From positions 226,075-290,074 of the forward strand of contig NZ_JQGK01000001.1 in assembly GCF_000743525.1 (NCBI RefSeq): a DNA stretch of 64,000 bases. The letters are read 5' to 3'. Shown piece after piece: positions 41,861 to 50,328 of this stretch (the stretch's first letter is position 1; every line of letters begins with the position of its first letter). Under the pieces are notes generated by a model. That model did no database searches. It saw nothing but the letters and a program-made list of their open reading frames with translations, and was not told the origin of the DNA. The stretch is from Sulfurospirillum sp. SCADC. Lineage in GTDB: Bacteria; Campylobacterota; Campylobacteria; Campylobacterales; Sulfurospirillaceae. Position numbers and translations under genes: made by a program.

Positions 41861-42700
41861 ATGGTAGATAATATTAACGTTTATCGCATCAACGCAGGTT
41901 CCTGTAATGGCTGTGATGTCGAGCTTTTGGCAAGCATCCTTGTTCCCAAATTTGGTTTTGACACGCTTCATTGCACCTACACCAACACTCCTGAAGAGGC
42001 AAATATTGTCATCGTTACAGGTTCCATCACCACACGTTTCAAACCTTTTTTAGAGGCTACGCTCAAACGTTTGCCCGATGAAAAAGTGGTCGTAGCCATG
42101 GGAATTTGCCCGATCACGGGTGGCGTATTTCGCGATAGCTACTCCATCGAAGACCCACTGGATCGCTTTGTCCATGTCGATGTCAACATCGCTGGCTGTC
42201 CGCCCTCGCCTCAAACTATTGTCGATGGACTGATTAAAGCCTGTGCACTTTGGAAAGAGAAGGTGAGTGAGTGCATGAATGCCTACAAAGGAAAAATCAC
42301 GTTTGATAAAGAGCAGTGTGTTCTGTGCCAAACCTGTGCATTTGTCTGCCCTGCTGGAGCGATAAACATCTCGTGTGTTGAGCCGCAAAAGAACTATGAC
42401 TTCATCATCTGGCACAACACCTGTACCGTGTGTGGTAACTGTACCTACTTCTGCCCAACGGGTGCGATTACGTTAAGCAACACACTGGCCGAAGCGACAC
42501 CGCAAAGTGAAAAATACACCTCCATCACCGCCAATATGGTCGAATATACGCAGTGTCCCAACTGTCATGAACCGATGATAAACGTTCCTTTAACGATGTT
42601 TAAACGTGGGTTTAAAAACGTGAGTCAACCCATTACCTCTCTCTTTAAACTCTGCCCCAAATGCAGGCGTGAGCATACTTTCAAACAAAGAGTCCTCTAA
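41861..42700 (+). CDS. Group 4 [NiFe] hydrogenase small subunit fused to a two-cluster ferredoxin (CooL-CooX / EchC-EchF type)
   Basis: 279 aa from the ATG at 41861. Residues 1-145 are NuoB-like, with the proximal [4Fe-4S] ligands in GSCNGCDVELL, MGICPITGG and AGCPPSPQT. Residues 150-215 hold two ferredoxin motifs, CVLCQTCAFVCP and CTVCGNCTYFCP. The C-terminus has a zinc-ribbon-like CPNC...CPKC. In CO-linked and Ech hydrogenases these are two polypeptides. First gene of a six-gene operon with no gaps. AAGAGA is a weak ribosome site. Confidence 0.88.
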   Translation: MVDNINVYRINAGSCNGCDVELLASILVPKFGFDTLHCTYTNTPEEANIVIVTGSITTRFKPFLEATLKRLPDEKVVVAMGICPITGGVFRDSYSIEDPLDRFVHVDVNIAGCPPSPQTIVDGLIKACALWKEKVSECMNAYKGKITFDKEQCVLCQTCAFVCPAGAINISCVEPQKNYDFIIWHNTCTVCGNCTYFCPTGAITLSNTLAEATPQSEKYTSITANMVEYTQCPNCHEPMINVPLTMFKRGFKNVSQPITSLFKLCPKCRREHTFKQRVL

Positions 42701-43195
42701 ATGAAATCTTTACATGTAAAACTCAATGACACTCTGAGTACTTTAAAATTGTGCTGCCATTTTGACGCTCGGGGTGATAGCCTTTGGTGCGAAATAGACG
42801 ATAAAAATTTGCTTTTACAGCTTGCCGAAATCCTTCAAACGATGAATGCTCGGGTCTGTATGATCACCGCGCATCAAAAAGAAGATGCACATGAACTGGT
42901 CTATCACTTCGACCTTGATGGCATGATGCTCAATGTCAAACTGCACATCACCGACAAAAGCGTTCCCTCCATCACGCCACTGTTTAAAAGTGCGGACTGG
43001 ACGGAGAGAGAACTTTCCGAAATCTATGGCATAGCTATCCTCAATCACCCCAACCCCAAACGCCTTTTTCTCGATGAAGCGATTAAAGAGGCTGTTTTAA
43101 GCGAGTACTATTCACTCTCTTCCGCCATGAGTGGCAAAGTGAGCCAAGCACTTTGGAGCAGAGTTAAAGCAGCAGAAGGAAGCAACCGTGGATAA
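42701..43195 (+). CDS. NuoC-like hydrogenase subunit (CooU / EchD type)
   Basis: 164 aa, starting on the base after the small-subunit stop. DWTERELSEIYGIAILNHPN is the NuoC-family signature (D-W-x-ERE-x-x-D/E-x-x-G). The subunit bridges the small and large subunits and carries no cofactor. Overlaps the large subunit gene by 8 bp. The N-terminal residues SLHVKL come from a TTTACATGTAAA palindrome covering codons 2-6. Confidence 0.85.
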   Translation: MKSLHVKLNDTLSTLKLCCHFDARGDSLWCEIDDKNLLLQLAEILQTMNARVCMITAHQKEDAHELVYHFDLDGMMLNVKLHITDKSVPSITPLFKSADWTERELSEIYGIAILNHPNPKRLFLDEAIKEAVLSEYYSLSSAMSGKVSQALWSRVKAAEGSNRG

Positions 43196-44276
43196 CACCA
43201 AAGTCATTTTAGGACCGTTTGATGTGGCACTTGAAGAGCCCGTCTATTTCAAAATCGAACCCAACAGTGATGGCAAAACGATCAAAACGGTTGATATGAT
43301 CAACGGTTTTGTTCACCGTGGCATCGAGGCTATCGTACTTCAACGAAACTTTTTGCAAAATCTCATCATCACCGAAAAAGTCTGTGCGCTCTGTTCCAAC
43401 AACCACCCGTTTACCTACTGCATGGCGGTGGAAAAAATCGCAGGACTCAGCCTTCCTGAACGTGCCCTTTACCTTCGTGTTGTTGCCGATGAGATCAAGC
43501 GCATTGCAAGCCATCTTTTCAACCTTGGCATGCTCAGCCATCTTATTCACAACAAAACGTTGATGACACAGTTTTTGGAGGCGCGTGAGGATTTTCAAGA
43601 CCTCAAAGAGTCCATTTGGGGCAATCGCATGGACTTAAGTGCCAACACCATTGGTGGCGTGAAGTTTGATCTGGACGCCAAACTGATCGCTTCCATCCAA
43701 ACGACACTGGATAAAAACAAACGCAAAATCGAAGCGTTTATCGCTCTGTTTGAAACCGATGCAACGCTTATTACACGCCTTCGCGGTGTGAGAGTTTTAG
43801 GCTACGAAGATGCACTCAGACTGGGCGTTGTAGGCCCTGTGGCACGTGCAAGCGGTGTCAATAACGATGTGCGAAAACGCTCCCCGTATGCCGCGTATGA
43901 CCAACTTTCGTTTGATGTCGTGCTTCAACAAGATGGCGATGTGCTCTCCCGCGCCAAAGTGAGACTGTATGAAATCCTAGAGTCCATGAAACTGCTTCAC
44001 CAAGCACTGGATACCCTGCCAAAAGGCGATGTCGTGCTTCCAACACGCACACTCATTCCAGAAGGCGAAGCCGTCTCTCGTACCGAAGCGCCTCGTGGAG
44101 AGCTCGTTTATTACCTCAAAACCAATGGAACGCAAAAGCCTGAGCGGATGAAGTGGCGCGTGCCAACGTACATGAACTGGGAAGCGCTCAAAGTGATGAT
44201 GCCCAACAATAGCATTGACGATGTTGCTCTGATCTTTAACAGCATCGATCCTTGTATCTCCTGTACCGAGCGTTAA
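43188..44276 (+). CDS. Group 4 [NiFe] hydrogenase large subunit (CooH / EchE type)
   Basis: 362 aa. Both nickel-iron ligand pairs are intact: CALCSNNH (Cys66, Cys69) and DPCISCTER at the extreme C-terminus (Cys356, Cys359). The second motif ends the protein, so no C-terminal peptide needs to be removed by an endopeptidase, as in CooH. FKIEPNSDGKTIKTVDMING at the start is typical of the NuoD fold. It should be a catalytically complete proton-reducing or hydrogen-oxidising subunit. Confidence 0.9.
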   Translation: MDNTKVILGPFDVALEEPVYFKIEPNSDGKTIKTVDMINGFVHRGIEAIVLQRNFLQNLIITEKVCALCSNNHPFTYCMAVEKIAGLSLPERALYLRVVADEIKRIASHLFNLGMLSHLIHNKTLMTQFLEAREDFQDLKESIWGNRMDLSANTIGGVKFDLDAKLIASIQTTLDKNKRKIEAFIALFETDATLITRLRGVRVLGYEDALRLGVVGPVARASGVNNDVRKRSPYAAYDQLSFDVVLQQDGDVLSRAKVRLYEILESMKLLHQALDTLPKGDVVLPTRTLIPEGEAVSRTEAPRGELVYYLKTNGTQKPERMKWRVPTYMNWEALKVMMPNNSIDDVALIFNSIDPCISCTER

Positions 44277-44277
44277 G

Positions 44278-44751
44278 ATGAGACATCGATTTATTTTAGC
44301 CGATAGCACCAAATGTGTGGGGTGTTTGAGTTGCGAGTTAGCCTGTGCTGCTAGTTACCAAGGGATTGCCTTTGAGGAAGCCTACACCACGAAGTTACCG
44401 CTTATTTCACGCAATCGTGTGGTAAAGATGGAGAGCAAAACCGCTCCCCTTCAGTGCATGCACTGCGAAGATGCACCGTGTGCGATTATTTGTCCGCATG
44501 GTGTCATTGAGCGGATGGATGGGTTTATCAAACTGCATGAGGAAGCGTGTGTCGGGTGTGGATGCTGTTCACTCGTCTGTCCGTATGGCGCGATTAGCAT
44601 GATTCAAAAAGAAGACCGCAGGGTCGCTGTGAAATGCAACCTCTGCTTTAGCCATCCGCAAGGGCCTTCGTGCGTGCGCGTCTGCACCACCGATGCGATT
44701 CGTCTGGTTGATTACGATACGTTTGAAACGCTGATGGCAGACAAAGGCTAA
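44278..44751 (+). CDS. Four-cluster ferredoxin-like electron carrier (CooF/HycB/HydN type)
   Basis: 157 aa. Four cysteine motifs suit four [4Fe-4S] clusters: CVGCLSCELAC, CMHCEDAPCAIICP, CVGCGCCSLVCP and CNLCFSHPQGPSCVRVC. This layout matches CooF, the link between CO dehydrogenase and hydrogenase, and HydN/HycB of formate hydrogenlyase. It starts 1 bp after the large subunit gene and likely passes electrons between the hydrogenase and the GltD-like enzyme or another partner. Confidence 0.9.
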   Translation: MRHRFILADSTKCVGCLSCELACAASYQGIAFEEAYTTKLPLISRNRVVKMESKTAPLQCMHCEDAPCAIICPHGVIERMDGFIKLHEEACVGCGCCSLVCPYGAISMIQKEDRRVAVKCNLCFSHPQGPSCVRVCTTDAIRLVDYDTFETLMADKG

Positions 44752-44756
44752 GGGCG

Positions 44757-45104
44757 ATGCACGAGTATTCCATCGTCGCTTCACTCATTGATGTGTGTGA
44801 AAAAGAGGCAAAAAAGCACCATGCCAAGGCGATTAAACGTCTTGAAATTCGTGTGGGAAGACTCAGCGGCATTGAGATTCATTTTTTGAAACAGTGTTTT
44901 GACACCTTTAAAGAAGGGACCATCTGCCACGATGCCACGCTTGTTGTTGAGCTGTGCGACGTGGTGCTTCTGTGCGCTTCGTGTCATGAGCAAAGTGTCG
45001 TGAGTGAGAACCATTTTATCTGCCCCAAATGTCACAGCGAGGACGTCTCGATGATAGGCGGGCAAGAGTTACATGTAAAGAGTATAGAGATCATAGAGGA
45101 ATAA
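44757..45104 (+). CDS. hypA: Hydrogenase nickel chaperone HypA
   Basis: 115 aa. MHEYSIV supplies the nickel-binding His2, and the zinc site is CASCHEQ...CPKCHSED. It delivers nickel to the large subunit with HypB. It is the only maturation gene in this operon, so the remaining Hyp proteins must be encoded elsewhere. Starts 5 bp after the ferredoxin gene. Confidence 0.95.
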   Translation: MHEYSIVASLIDVCEKEAKKHHAKAIKRLEIRVGRLSGIEIHFLKQCFDTFKEGTICHDATLVVELCDVVLLCASCHEQSVVSENHFICPKCHSEDVSMIGGQELHVKSIEIIEE

Positions 45105-45105
45105 C

Positions 45106-46530
45106 ATGAGAGACTATAAAACAATCGCAAAAGCCTATCCAAAAAAACGCCCAGCAGTTGAGCGCGTTGAGGATTATTACCCGATTTATCATAATTTTGA
45201 AGAGAGCGAAGCCAAGGCACAGGCGAGTCGTTGTCTGCAGTGCCCCATCGATCTTTTGCGTGGACTTGAAAGTGAGTTTAAATTCTGTCGCACAGGCTGT
45301 CCACTCAATAACAACATTCCAAGATGGCTTAAAAAAACCTATGAAAATGACTACTTAGGGGCGTTTGAGCTCTCCAATGCACGTTCTCCTTTTCCTGAAA
45401 TACTTGGTCGTGTTTGCCCCAAAAAAGGGCTCTGTGAAAGCTCGTGTACATTAGAGAAAACAGACTACCACGCGGTTTCCATCGGCAATGTGGAAGTCTT
45501 TCTCAATGAAAAAGCATACGAGCAAGGCGCCATTCCCGATTATGGACAAGCAGGGAGTCGAAAGTTCAAAGTTGCCGTTGTGGGCAGTGGTCCTGCAAGT
45601 TTGAGCTGTGCGACCTTTTTGCTTCGCTCCAACATCGAAGTCGAACTGTATGAGCGCGAAAACCGTGTAGGTGGGCTTTTGATGTACGGCATTCCCAACT
45701 TTAAACTGCCTAAAAGTGTCATCTTGCGACGTTTTGAGTGGATGAAAAAAGCAGGTATGAAAGTCCACCTTAACACCGAAGTGGGCAAAGATGTGAGCCT
45801 CAGTGAGCTTCAAGAGAAATTTGATGCCGTCTTTTTGGGACTGGGTGTGCCCAAAGGTCGCAGTGCAGACATGGAAAATGAAGATGCGAATGGTGTGCAT
45901 CAAGTCATGACCCTGCTTACCCAAACACAAAAAAACCTTTTCGATCATGCCCTTCAAAAATCGATCTTACGCAACAAACACGTCGTCGTCATCGGTGGTG
46001 GCGACTCCGCGATGGATGCCCTTCGTACCGCCATTCGTCATCATGCTAAAAGTGTAACCTGTGTCTACCGCAGGGGCGAAGAGAGCATGCCCGGAAGTCG
46101 CGCCGAGGTCATTAACGCCAAAGAAGAAGGGGTGCAATTTATCTTTAACGCCCTACCCAAAAAAGCGCTCGTGGATGAGGAGCATCGTGTTGTGGGGCTT
46201 GAAATCATGGAAACGCATCTCGATGAAAACAACAAATTGCAAACCAAACCGCACAGTCTTCAAACCTTGCCAGCCGATAGTATCATTCTAGCACTTGGGT
46301 TTGAAGCAAAACATTTTAGCTTTTACGATGAACTCAACCTCGCTGTCGGACGCGCAAACACCCTCATCGTCGATGAAAACAAAGAGACCTCCCATCCATT
46401 CATCTTTGCTGGTGGTGATGTGGTACGTGGAGCAAACTTGGTTGTCAATGCCGCGTTAGATGGCAGAACGGCTGCTGTGGCGATCGCTCGAAAATTGGGT
46501 GTTGTTGAGGATCAAATGCTTTACATGTAA
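45106..46530 (+). CDS. GltD-like NAD(P)H:ferredoxin-type oxidoreductase
   Basis: 474 aa. The N-terminal cluster-binding domain has CLQCP, FCRTGCPLNNNIP, GRVCPKKGLCESSC (about 40-115). FAD motif VAVVGSGPASLSCATFL near 155 and NAD(P) motif VVVIGGGDSAMDALRTA near 290 follow the glutamate synthase small subunit. Genuine GltD is next to gltB; here there is no gltB and the gene starts 1 bp after hypA, so it probably links the hydrogenase to NAD(P)H. Ends on a TTTACATGTAAG site (LYM-stop). Confidence 0.88.
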   Translation: MRDYKTIAKAYPKKRPAVERVEDYYPIYHNFEESEAKAQASRCLQCPIDLLRGLESEFKFCRTGCPLNNNIPRWLKKTYENDYLGAFELSNARSPFPEILGRVCPKKGLCESSCTLEKTDYHAVSIGNVEVFLNEKAYEQGAIPDYGQAGSRKFKVAVVGSGPASLSCATFLLRSNIEVELYERENRVGGLLMYGIPNFKLPKSVILRRFEWMKKAGMKVHLNTEVGKDVSLSELQEKFDAVFLGLGVPKGRSADMENEDANGVHQVMTLLTQTQKNLFDHALQKSILRNKHVVVIGGGDSAMDALRTAIRHHAKSVTCVYRRGEESMPGSRAEVINAKEEGVQFIFNALPKKALVDEEHRVVGLEIMETHLDENNKLQTKPHSLQTLPADSIILALGFEAKHFSFYDELNLAVGRANTLIVDENKETSHPFIFAGGDVVRGANLVVNAALDGRTAAVAIARKLGVVEDQMLYM

Positions 46531-46536
46531 GAACCA

Positions 46537-46562
46537 TGAGGAGCTAAAATACGATCTCCTCA
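46537..46562. terminator. Terminator between the hydrogenase operon and dinD
   Basis: TGAGGAG (46537-46543) and CTCCTCA (46556-46562) form a 7-bp stem with a 12-nt AT-rich loop between two convergent genes. There is no strong U tract. Confidence 0.5.
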
Positions 46563-46571
46563 AGATTCATT

Positions 46572-47429
46572 TCATTTTGCGCCTTTTTTGGGTAAAGCAC
46601 TCCTTTTAATGAGCTTTCTTTCGTCCGATTTTACTTTACGCTCAAGCTTTTGCAAGTCTTGAGAAGGTGGTAATTCTTCAGGTTTAATACCACTTTCTAC
46701 CAGTAGTTTTCTTACATTGCTATTATTGGTGACATGTTCATGGGTAATGGAGTTTTCTCCGTAAAGATTGTTTTGTTTGACATTGTGATTGGTTATCTCT
46801 GTGGCGAGATTTTTTGCGGTGATGGTCACTGTGGGTAAAAAATCAGCCAAAACTCTGCTACTTGGAACACTTAATTTATCTTTCATCTCTTGCGTATTAA
46901 AACCGCCAAACAATGCACCATCACCCTTTGAGCGAATGCGCCCAAAGCCTTTGTCGTCAACATCACGCTCATAAATATTTTTAGAGAGTTCTGTTTCGCT
47001 ATTTTTGAGTTTATTGCGTGCTTTGAGTCTATCTTCAAGCTCAATGCGTTGTTCTATCAGCTCTTGTTTTCGTGTCTGCAAAGCAAAATAGGTTTGTGCA
47101 AACGCTATTGGCTCTTTTGAACTATCGCCATTTTGAGCTATGAGGTAACACGCATACCGCGTTAAAACGATCTCTTTTATCTCTCGTTGTGCATTTGAGC
47201 CTATCTCGACCATTTTCCTGACATCAAGAAAATGGTCTGAAATCTCTATTTGAGAATTTTCACACGATATTTTTGCTTTTTCTATAACCTTAAAAAAATT
47301 TTCCCATTTATCATAACCCAATACACCTTGCAAATCTCGTGCATACCAAAACTCAACATTTTCATCAGCTGTAGTGTGAGCGATGGCGTTGAATTGAGAC
47401 TGCAAATCCGCTATAAGTTCTTGTTTCAT
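46572..47429 (-). CDS. dinD: DinD-like DNA-damage-inducible protein
   Basis: 285 aa. EFWYARDLQGVLGYDKWENF and VLTRYACYLIAQNGD are the BRO/DinD N-terminal signature. IAFAQTYFALQTRKQELIEQ and NATSITHEHVTNN-type segments (GENSITHEHVTNN) match DinD. E. coli DinD inhibits RecA-dependent strand exchange. The C-terminus is Lys-rich. A short palindrome ATTGT-A-ACAAT lies 25 bp upstream of the start. Confidence 0.88.
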   Translation of the reverse strand: MKQELIADLQSQFNAIAHTTADENVEFWYARDLQGVLGYDKWENFFKVIEKAKISCENSQIEISDHFLDVRKMVEIGSNAQREIKEIVLTRYACYLIAQNGDSSKEPIAFAQTYFALQTRKQELIEQRIELEDRLKARNKLKNSETELSKNIYERDVDDKGFGRIRSKGDGALFGGFNTQEMKDKLSVPSSRVLADFLPTVTITAKNLATEITNHNVKQNNLYGENSITHEHVTNNSNVRKLLVESGIKPEELPPSQDLQKLERKVKSDERKLIKRSALPKKGAK

Positions 47430-47935
47430 GTGGCTACCTTGGTATTTTTGAACATTGTAACAATTTTCTGTGAAATGATGTCAAAATATAGCAATTTGAA
47501 ATATAAAAAAACCTTTGCAAAAAAAAGTTAAAAATTTAGCCTAAAACCTTTTTCTTCTGTTATCCTATTTTTTGCGTTATGGTACTTAGTGGCGTATTGA
47601 TGCTCTATTTATTCTAGGAAAAATACTTTACATGTAAAGATATTTAACCCAAAATATTGCATAAAGAGGCACTAGGGAACTGTATGTGTGAAGCGAATCC
47701 TGATTTTAGGGAATTTGGCGAAAAATTGATTGCATGTTGGCAGGAAAGTCTCTAATATGGGTACTTCGGTAAGGAATGAAGCTATCTTCTCGTTCCTTTT
47801 GCAAAACACAGCACAATGGCTCAAATAAGAGTATAGTGAAAGCGGTAAGTAGCGTCCCATATTCTGTGCATTTTAATCTCTTTGTGTCACTTCACATGTA
47901 TCTGCCAACCAACGATAGACCCAAAAGGAAATCCT
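47430..47935. other. Intergenic region, no supported gene
   Basis: About 500 bp between divergent dinD and the coiled-coil gene. It contains the ATTGTAACAAT palindrome (47454-47464) and one TTTACATGTAAA (47627-47638). A minus-strand open frame of 62 codons at 47672-47860 has no ribosome site or recognisable family. Nothing else stands out. Confidence 0.5.
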
Positions 47936-48232
47936 ATGAACGATAAAGAACTTTACCAACACAAAAAACAGACCCAACTCAATGAGTGGAAAACGGGGAT
48001 GATTCAGTTTCGTACCCAAGCATTTGCGGCGCGTACGCATATGCAACTCGAATTAAACAAACACGTTAAATTGCTTGAAGGCAAACTGGAAGAGGGAAAA
48101 ATAAAACTGGCGGAATTGGTCAAAATGACAGGACACAGTTTTGAATCTGCCAAGAAAAATTTTGAAATCATTTGGGATAGCATCATTGTGGCATTTGCCG
48201 ATACTGCGACCAAATTTAAAGCGCTTACCTAA
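47936..48232 (+). CDS. Coiled-coil stress protein (sll1863-like), copy 1
   Basis: 98 aa from the ATG at 47936 (AAAAGGAA upstream). Soluble and almost fully helical (MNDKELYQHKKQTQLNEWKT, KHVKLLEGKLEEGKIKLAEL). It shares its plan with the 53923-54213 protein, including the MxDKxLYxxK start and the KLEEGKxKLxEL core. Such proteins are annotated as general stress proteins of the sll1863 type. It precedes the FIST kinase locus, convergently. Confidence 0.78.
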   Translation: MNDKELYQHKKQTQLNEWKTGMIQFRTQAFAARTHMQLELNKHVKLLEGKLEEGKIKLAELVKMTGHSFESAKKNFEIIWDSIIVAFADTATKFKALT

Positions 48233-48282
48233 CCCAAAGAGGAGAGAAAACCTCTCTTCTTGTTCTTTACATGTAAAGCTTC

Positions 48283-50328
48283 TTAGGAGAGCAATTTAGA
48301 CTCAAGTAAGAGGAGCGGTTCTTTGACTATCATCGGGAAATCGATAATAATACACGCTCCACCTTCAATATTTTTACCGCTGATCGTTCCTCTAAAATGC
48401 TTTTCAATGATCGTCTTCGCCATATAAAGCCCCAGTCCCGTTCCTGTAATGCCTTTGCTAGAGACGTAAGGCTCGAACATCACCTTAATCATATCTGCAG
48501 CGATGCTTCCACCGTTGTCCGAAATCGTGAAACGGTAGATGGATTTAAGCGGTTTGTATTCACAAACGATGCTGATTTTTCCATTCTCTTTTTGTTGCTC
48601 AAAGATCGCATCTTTGGCGTTTGAGACGATGGAGAGCAACACTTGCACCAGCTCACTTCCATAGATAAAAAACTGTTTATCATCATTCAAAGTGATCTCT
48701 AACTCAATTTTATACATTTTAAGAATCGGATCGGCAAGGGAGCGCAGTTGCTCACAAATCTTTGAAGCGGTATGCCACTCTTTTTTCACCTCAGGTTTAA
48801 AAAAGTTTTTAAAATCTTCAATGGTATTGGAGAGGTAACTTACATTGCGATCCACGACGTCGATGTCGGTTATAAGCGCTTCATCTTTGGTTGGATTACT
48901 CATGGTAGAGAGGCGTATTTTGTTGATGACCATCCCGATGATCGAGAGAGGTTGGCGCCATTGATGAGCGATCATACTGAGCATCTCACCGATAATGGCA
49001 GAACGTGCTTGGATAATGATGAGCTCCTCCGAAGCCTGATAACGTTTGACCGCCTCTTCGACTTTGGTGTTGAGCGTTGAATTCAGCGCTCCAAGCTCCA
49101 AGGCTGTTTGTCTGCCAATATGCAAAAGTGCATCAAACGTCTCAGAGTAGCGATGATGACGTGAAATCTTCTTGTGAGGAAGGTTTTTTTTCTGCTGCAT
49201 ATTGGCTTTGGAAACTGCAGATGCTTCTTTAAGTCCCAAGACGGTCATGGTTTCATTGAGCAGAAAATTGCATTTGTGATCGGAATCGTGAAAAAACTCT
49301 CCATAGGTAAAAAATCCCGTCGTGGGTGCTATGGACGCGAGTCCTTCAAAGTCGTTATGTGCATCTTCCCCTAAAAAGTTTTTGCGTGTCATACACGAAA
49401 AGATCATCACTTTTTCAGGTCCAAATTCGGCTAAATCGGAGATAATTTCTCTCGCGTCCGATAAAATGGCATCGATGTCGCCAAAGCCAAACTGAATGAT
49501 TTCGCCTTCATTGATATTGCCCGCAAAAACGACCGAACCATCATTGTTGAGGCGAATAGGTGCCCGCCCGATCAGATGCCCCTCTTTGTAAAAAACAAAT
49601 GGAAATTCGATGCCGCCAAGAGGAAGTTTTTGCGCTAACGCGGAGCCTAAATACTTTCGGTAAAGCTCCAATACCGAGATGTCATCGACCGTGTAGATAC
49701 AGTTTTTATCGGCGCGCGTGACCTTAAACTTGGGTCCCATGGGTGCCCAGTTAAAGCTTTTGGTGTGATAGACTTCAAGCGTGTCGCTGATGAGATAGCC
49801 CACCACGATGGATTTGGAATGAATCTGTGTGTCGCAAAAGATGAAACTCTCTTCATGCCGTCCGTTATCTCCCGCAAGTCCTCCTGCGACGACTAAAGAA
49901 GGGGCAATGGAGTTCACACCATCCATCAAATAATCACCATTGGTGACAATGCCATCCGCGACGATAATCGCCACTTTCGCCCCTAATTTCACCCCTTCAT
50001 TGGCGATCATCTGCCCTGATCTGAAAGAGTCTTGATCGCACGGGAAAAGCTCAATCTGCAAGTTTGTGCTCTCAAACGTCGTGAGGGAGAGGACAAAGGA
50101 GTGCACCATCACCTCGGTTTCAAAGATCTCCCCATCGGTGGTGGAACCCATGATGGACGCTTGGGGCAGAAGCGTTTTGATGCTAGAAAGTATCTCTTGG
50201 TTGATCGCTTGATCGTCGATGCCAGAGTAGCACATCACAAAAATATTGGGGGCAAGATTGAGCTCTTTAAGGGCGATAAACAGGGCAAAATCTTCGTGTG
50301 AGACAAAACGATAGGTGTATATTTTCAT
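48283..50328 (-). CDS. FIST-domain sensor histidine kinase
   Basis: 681 aa, soluble. FIST_N at about 30-230 and FIST_C at about 240-365 (GPKFKVTRADKN, MTRKNFLGEDAHNDFEG) are small-ligand sensors. A coiled coil (410-440) precedes the kinase core with phosphorylation His455 in SMIAHQWRQPL. The ATPase domain has SNAKDAIF (N box), ISDNGGSI and GTGLGLYMAK. Start overlaps the response regulator stop (ATGA). It probably phosphorylates that regulator. Confidence 0.92.
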   Translation of the reverse strand: MKIYTYRFVSHEDFALFIALKELNLAPNIFVMCYSGIDDQAINQEILSSIKTLLPQASIMGSTTDGEIFETEVMVHSFVLSLTTFESTNLQIELFPCDQDSFRSGQMIANEGVKLGAKVAIIVADGIVTNGDYLMDGVNSIAPSLVVAGGLAGDNGRHEESFIFCDTQIHSKSIVVGYLISDTLEVYHTKSFNWAPMGPKFKVTRADKNCIYTVDDISVLELYRKYLGSALAQKLPLGGIEFPFVFYKEGHLIGRAPIRLNNDGSVVFAGNINEGEIIQFGFGDIDAILSDAREIISDLAEFGPEKVMIFSCMTRKNFLGEDAHNDFEGLASIAPTTGFFTYGEFFHDSDHKCNFLLNETMTVLGLKEASAVSKANMQQKKNLPHKKISRHHRYSETFDALLHIGRQTALELGALNSTLNTKVEEAVKRYQASEELIIIQARSAIIGEMLSMIAHQWRQPLSIIGMVINKIRLSTMSNPTKDEALITDIDVVDRNVSYLSNTIEDFKNFFKPEVKKEWHTASKICEQLRSLADPILKMYKIELEITLNDDKQFFIYGSELVQVLLSIVSNAKDAIFEQQKENGKISIVCEYKPLKSIYRFTISDNGGSIAADMIKVMFEPYVSSKGITGTGLGLYMAKTIIEKHFRGTISGKNIEGGACIIIDFPMIVKEPLLLLESKLLS

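Noticed and set aside
47672..47860. Minus-strand open frame of 62 codons between dinD and the coiled-coil gene
   Set aside because: No Shine-Dalgarno, no recognisable family, odd composition and no operon context. Left as intergenic.
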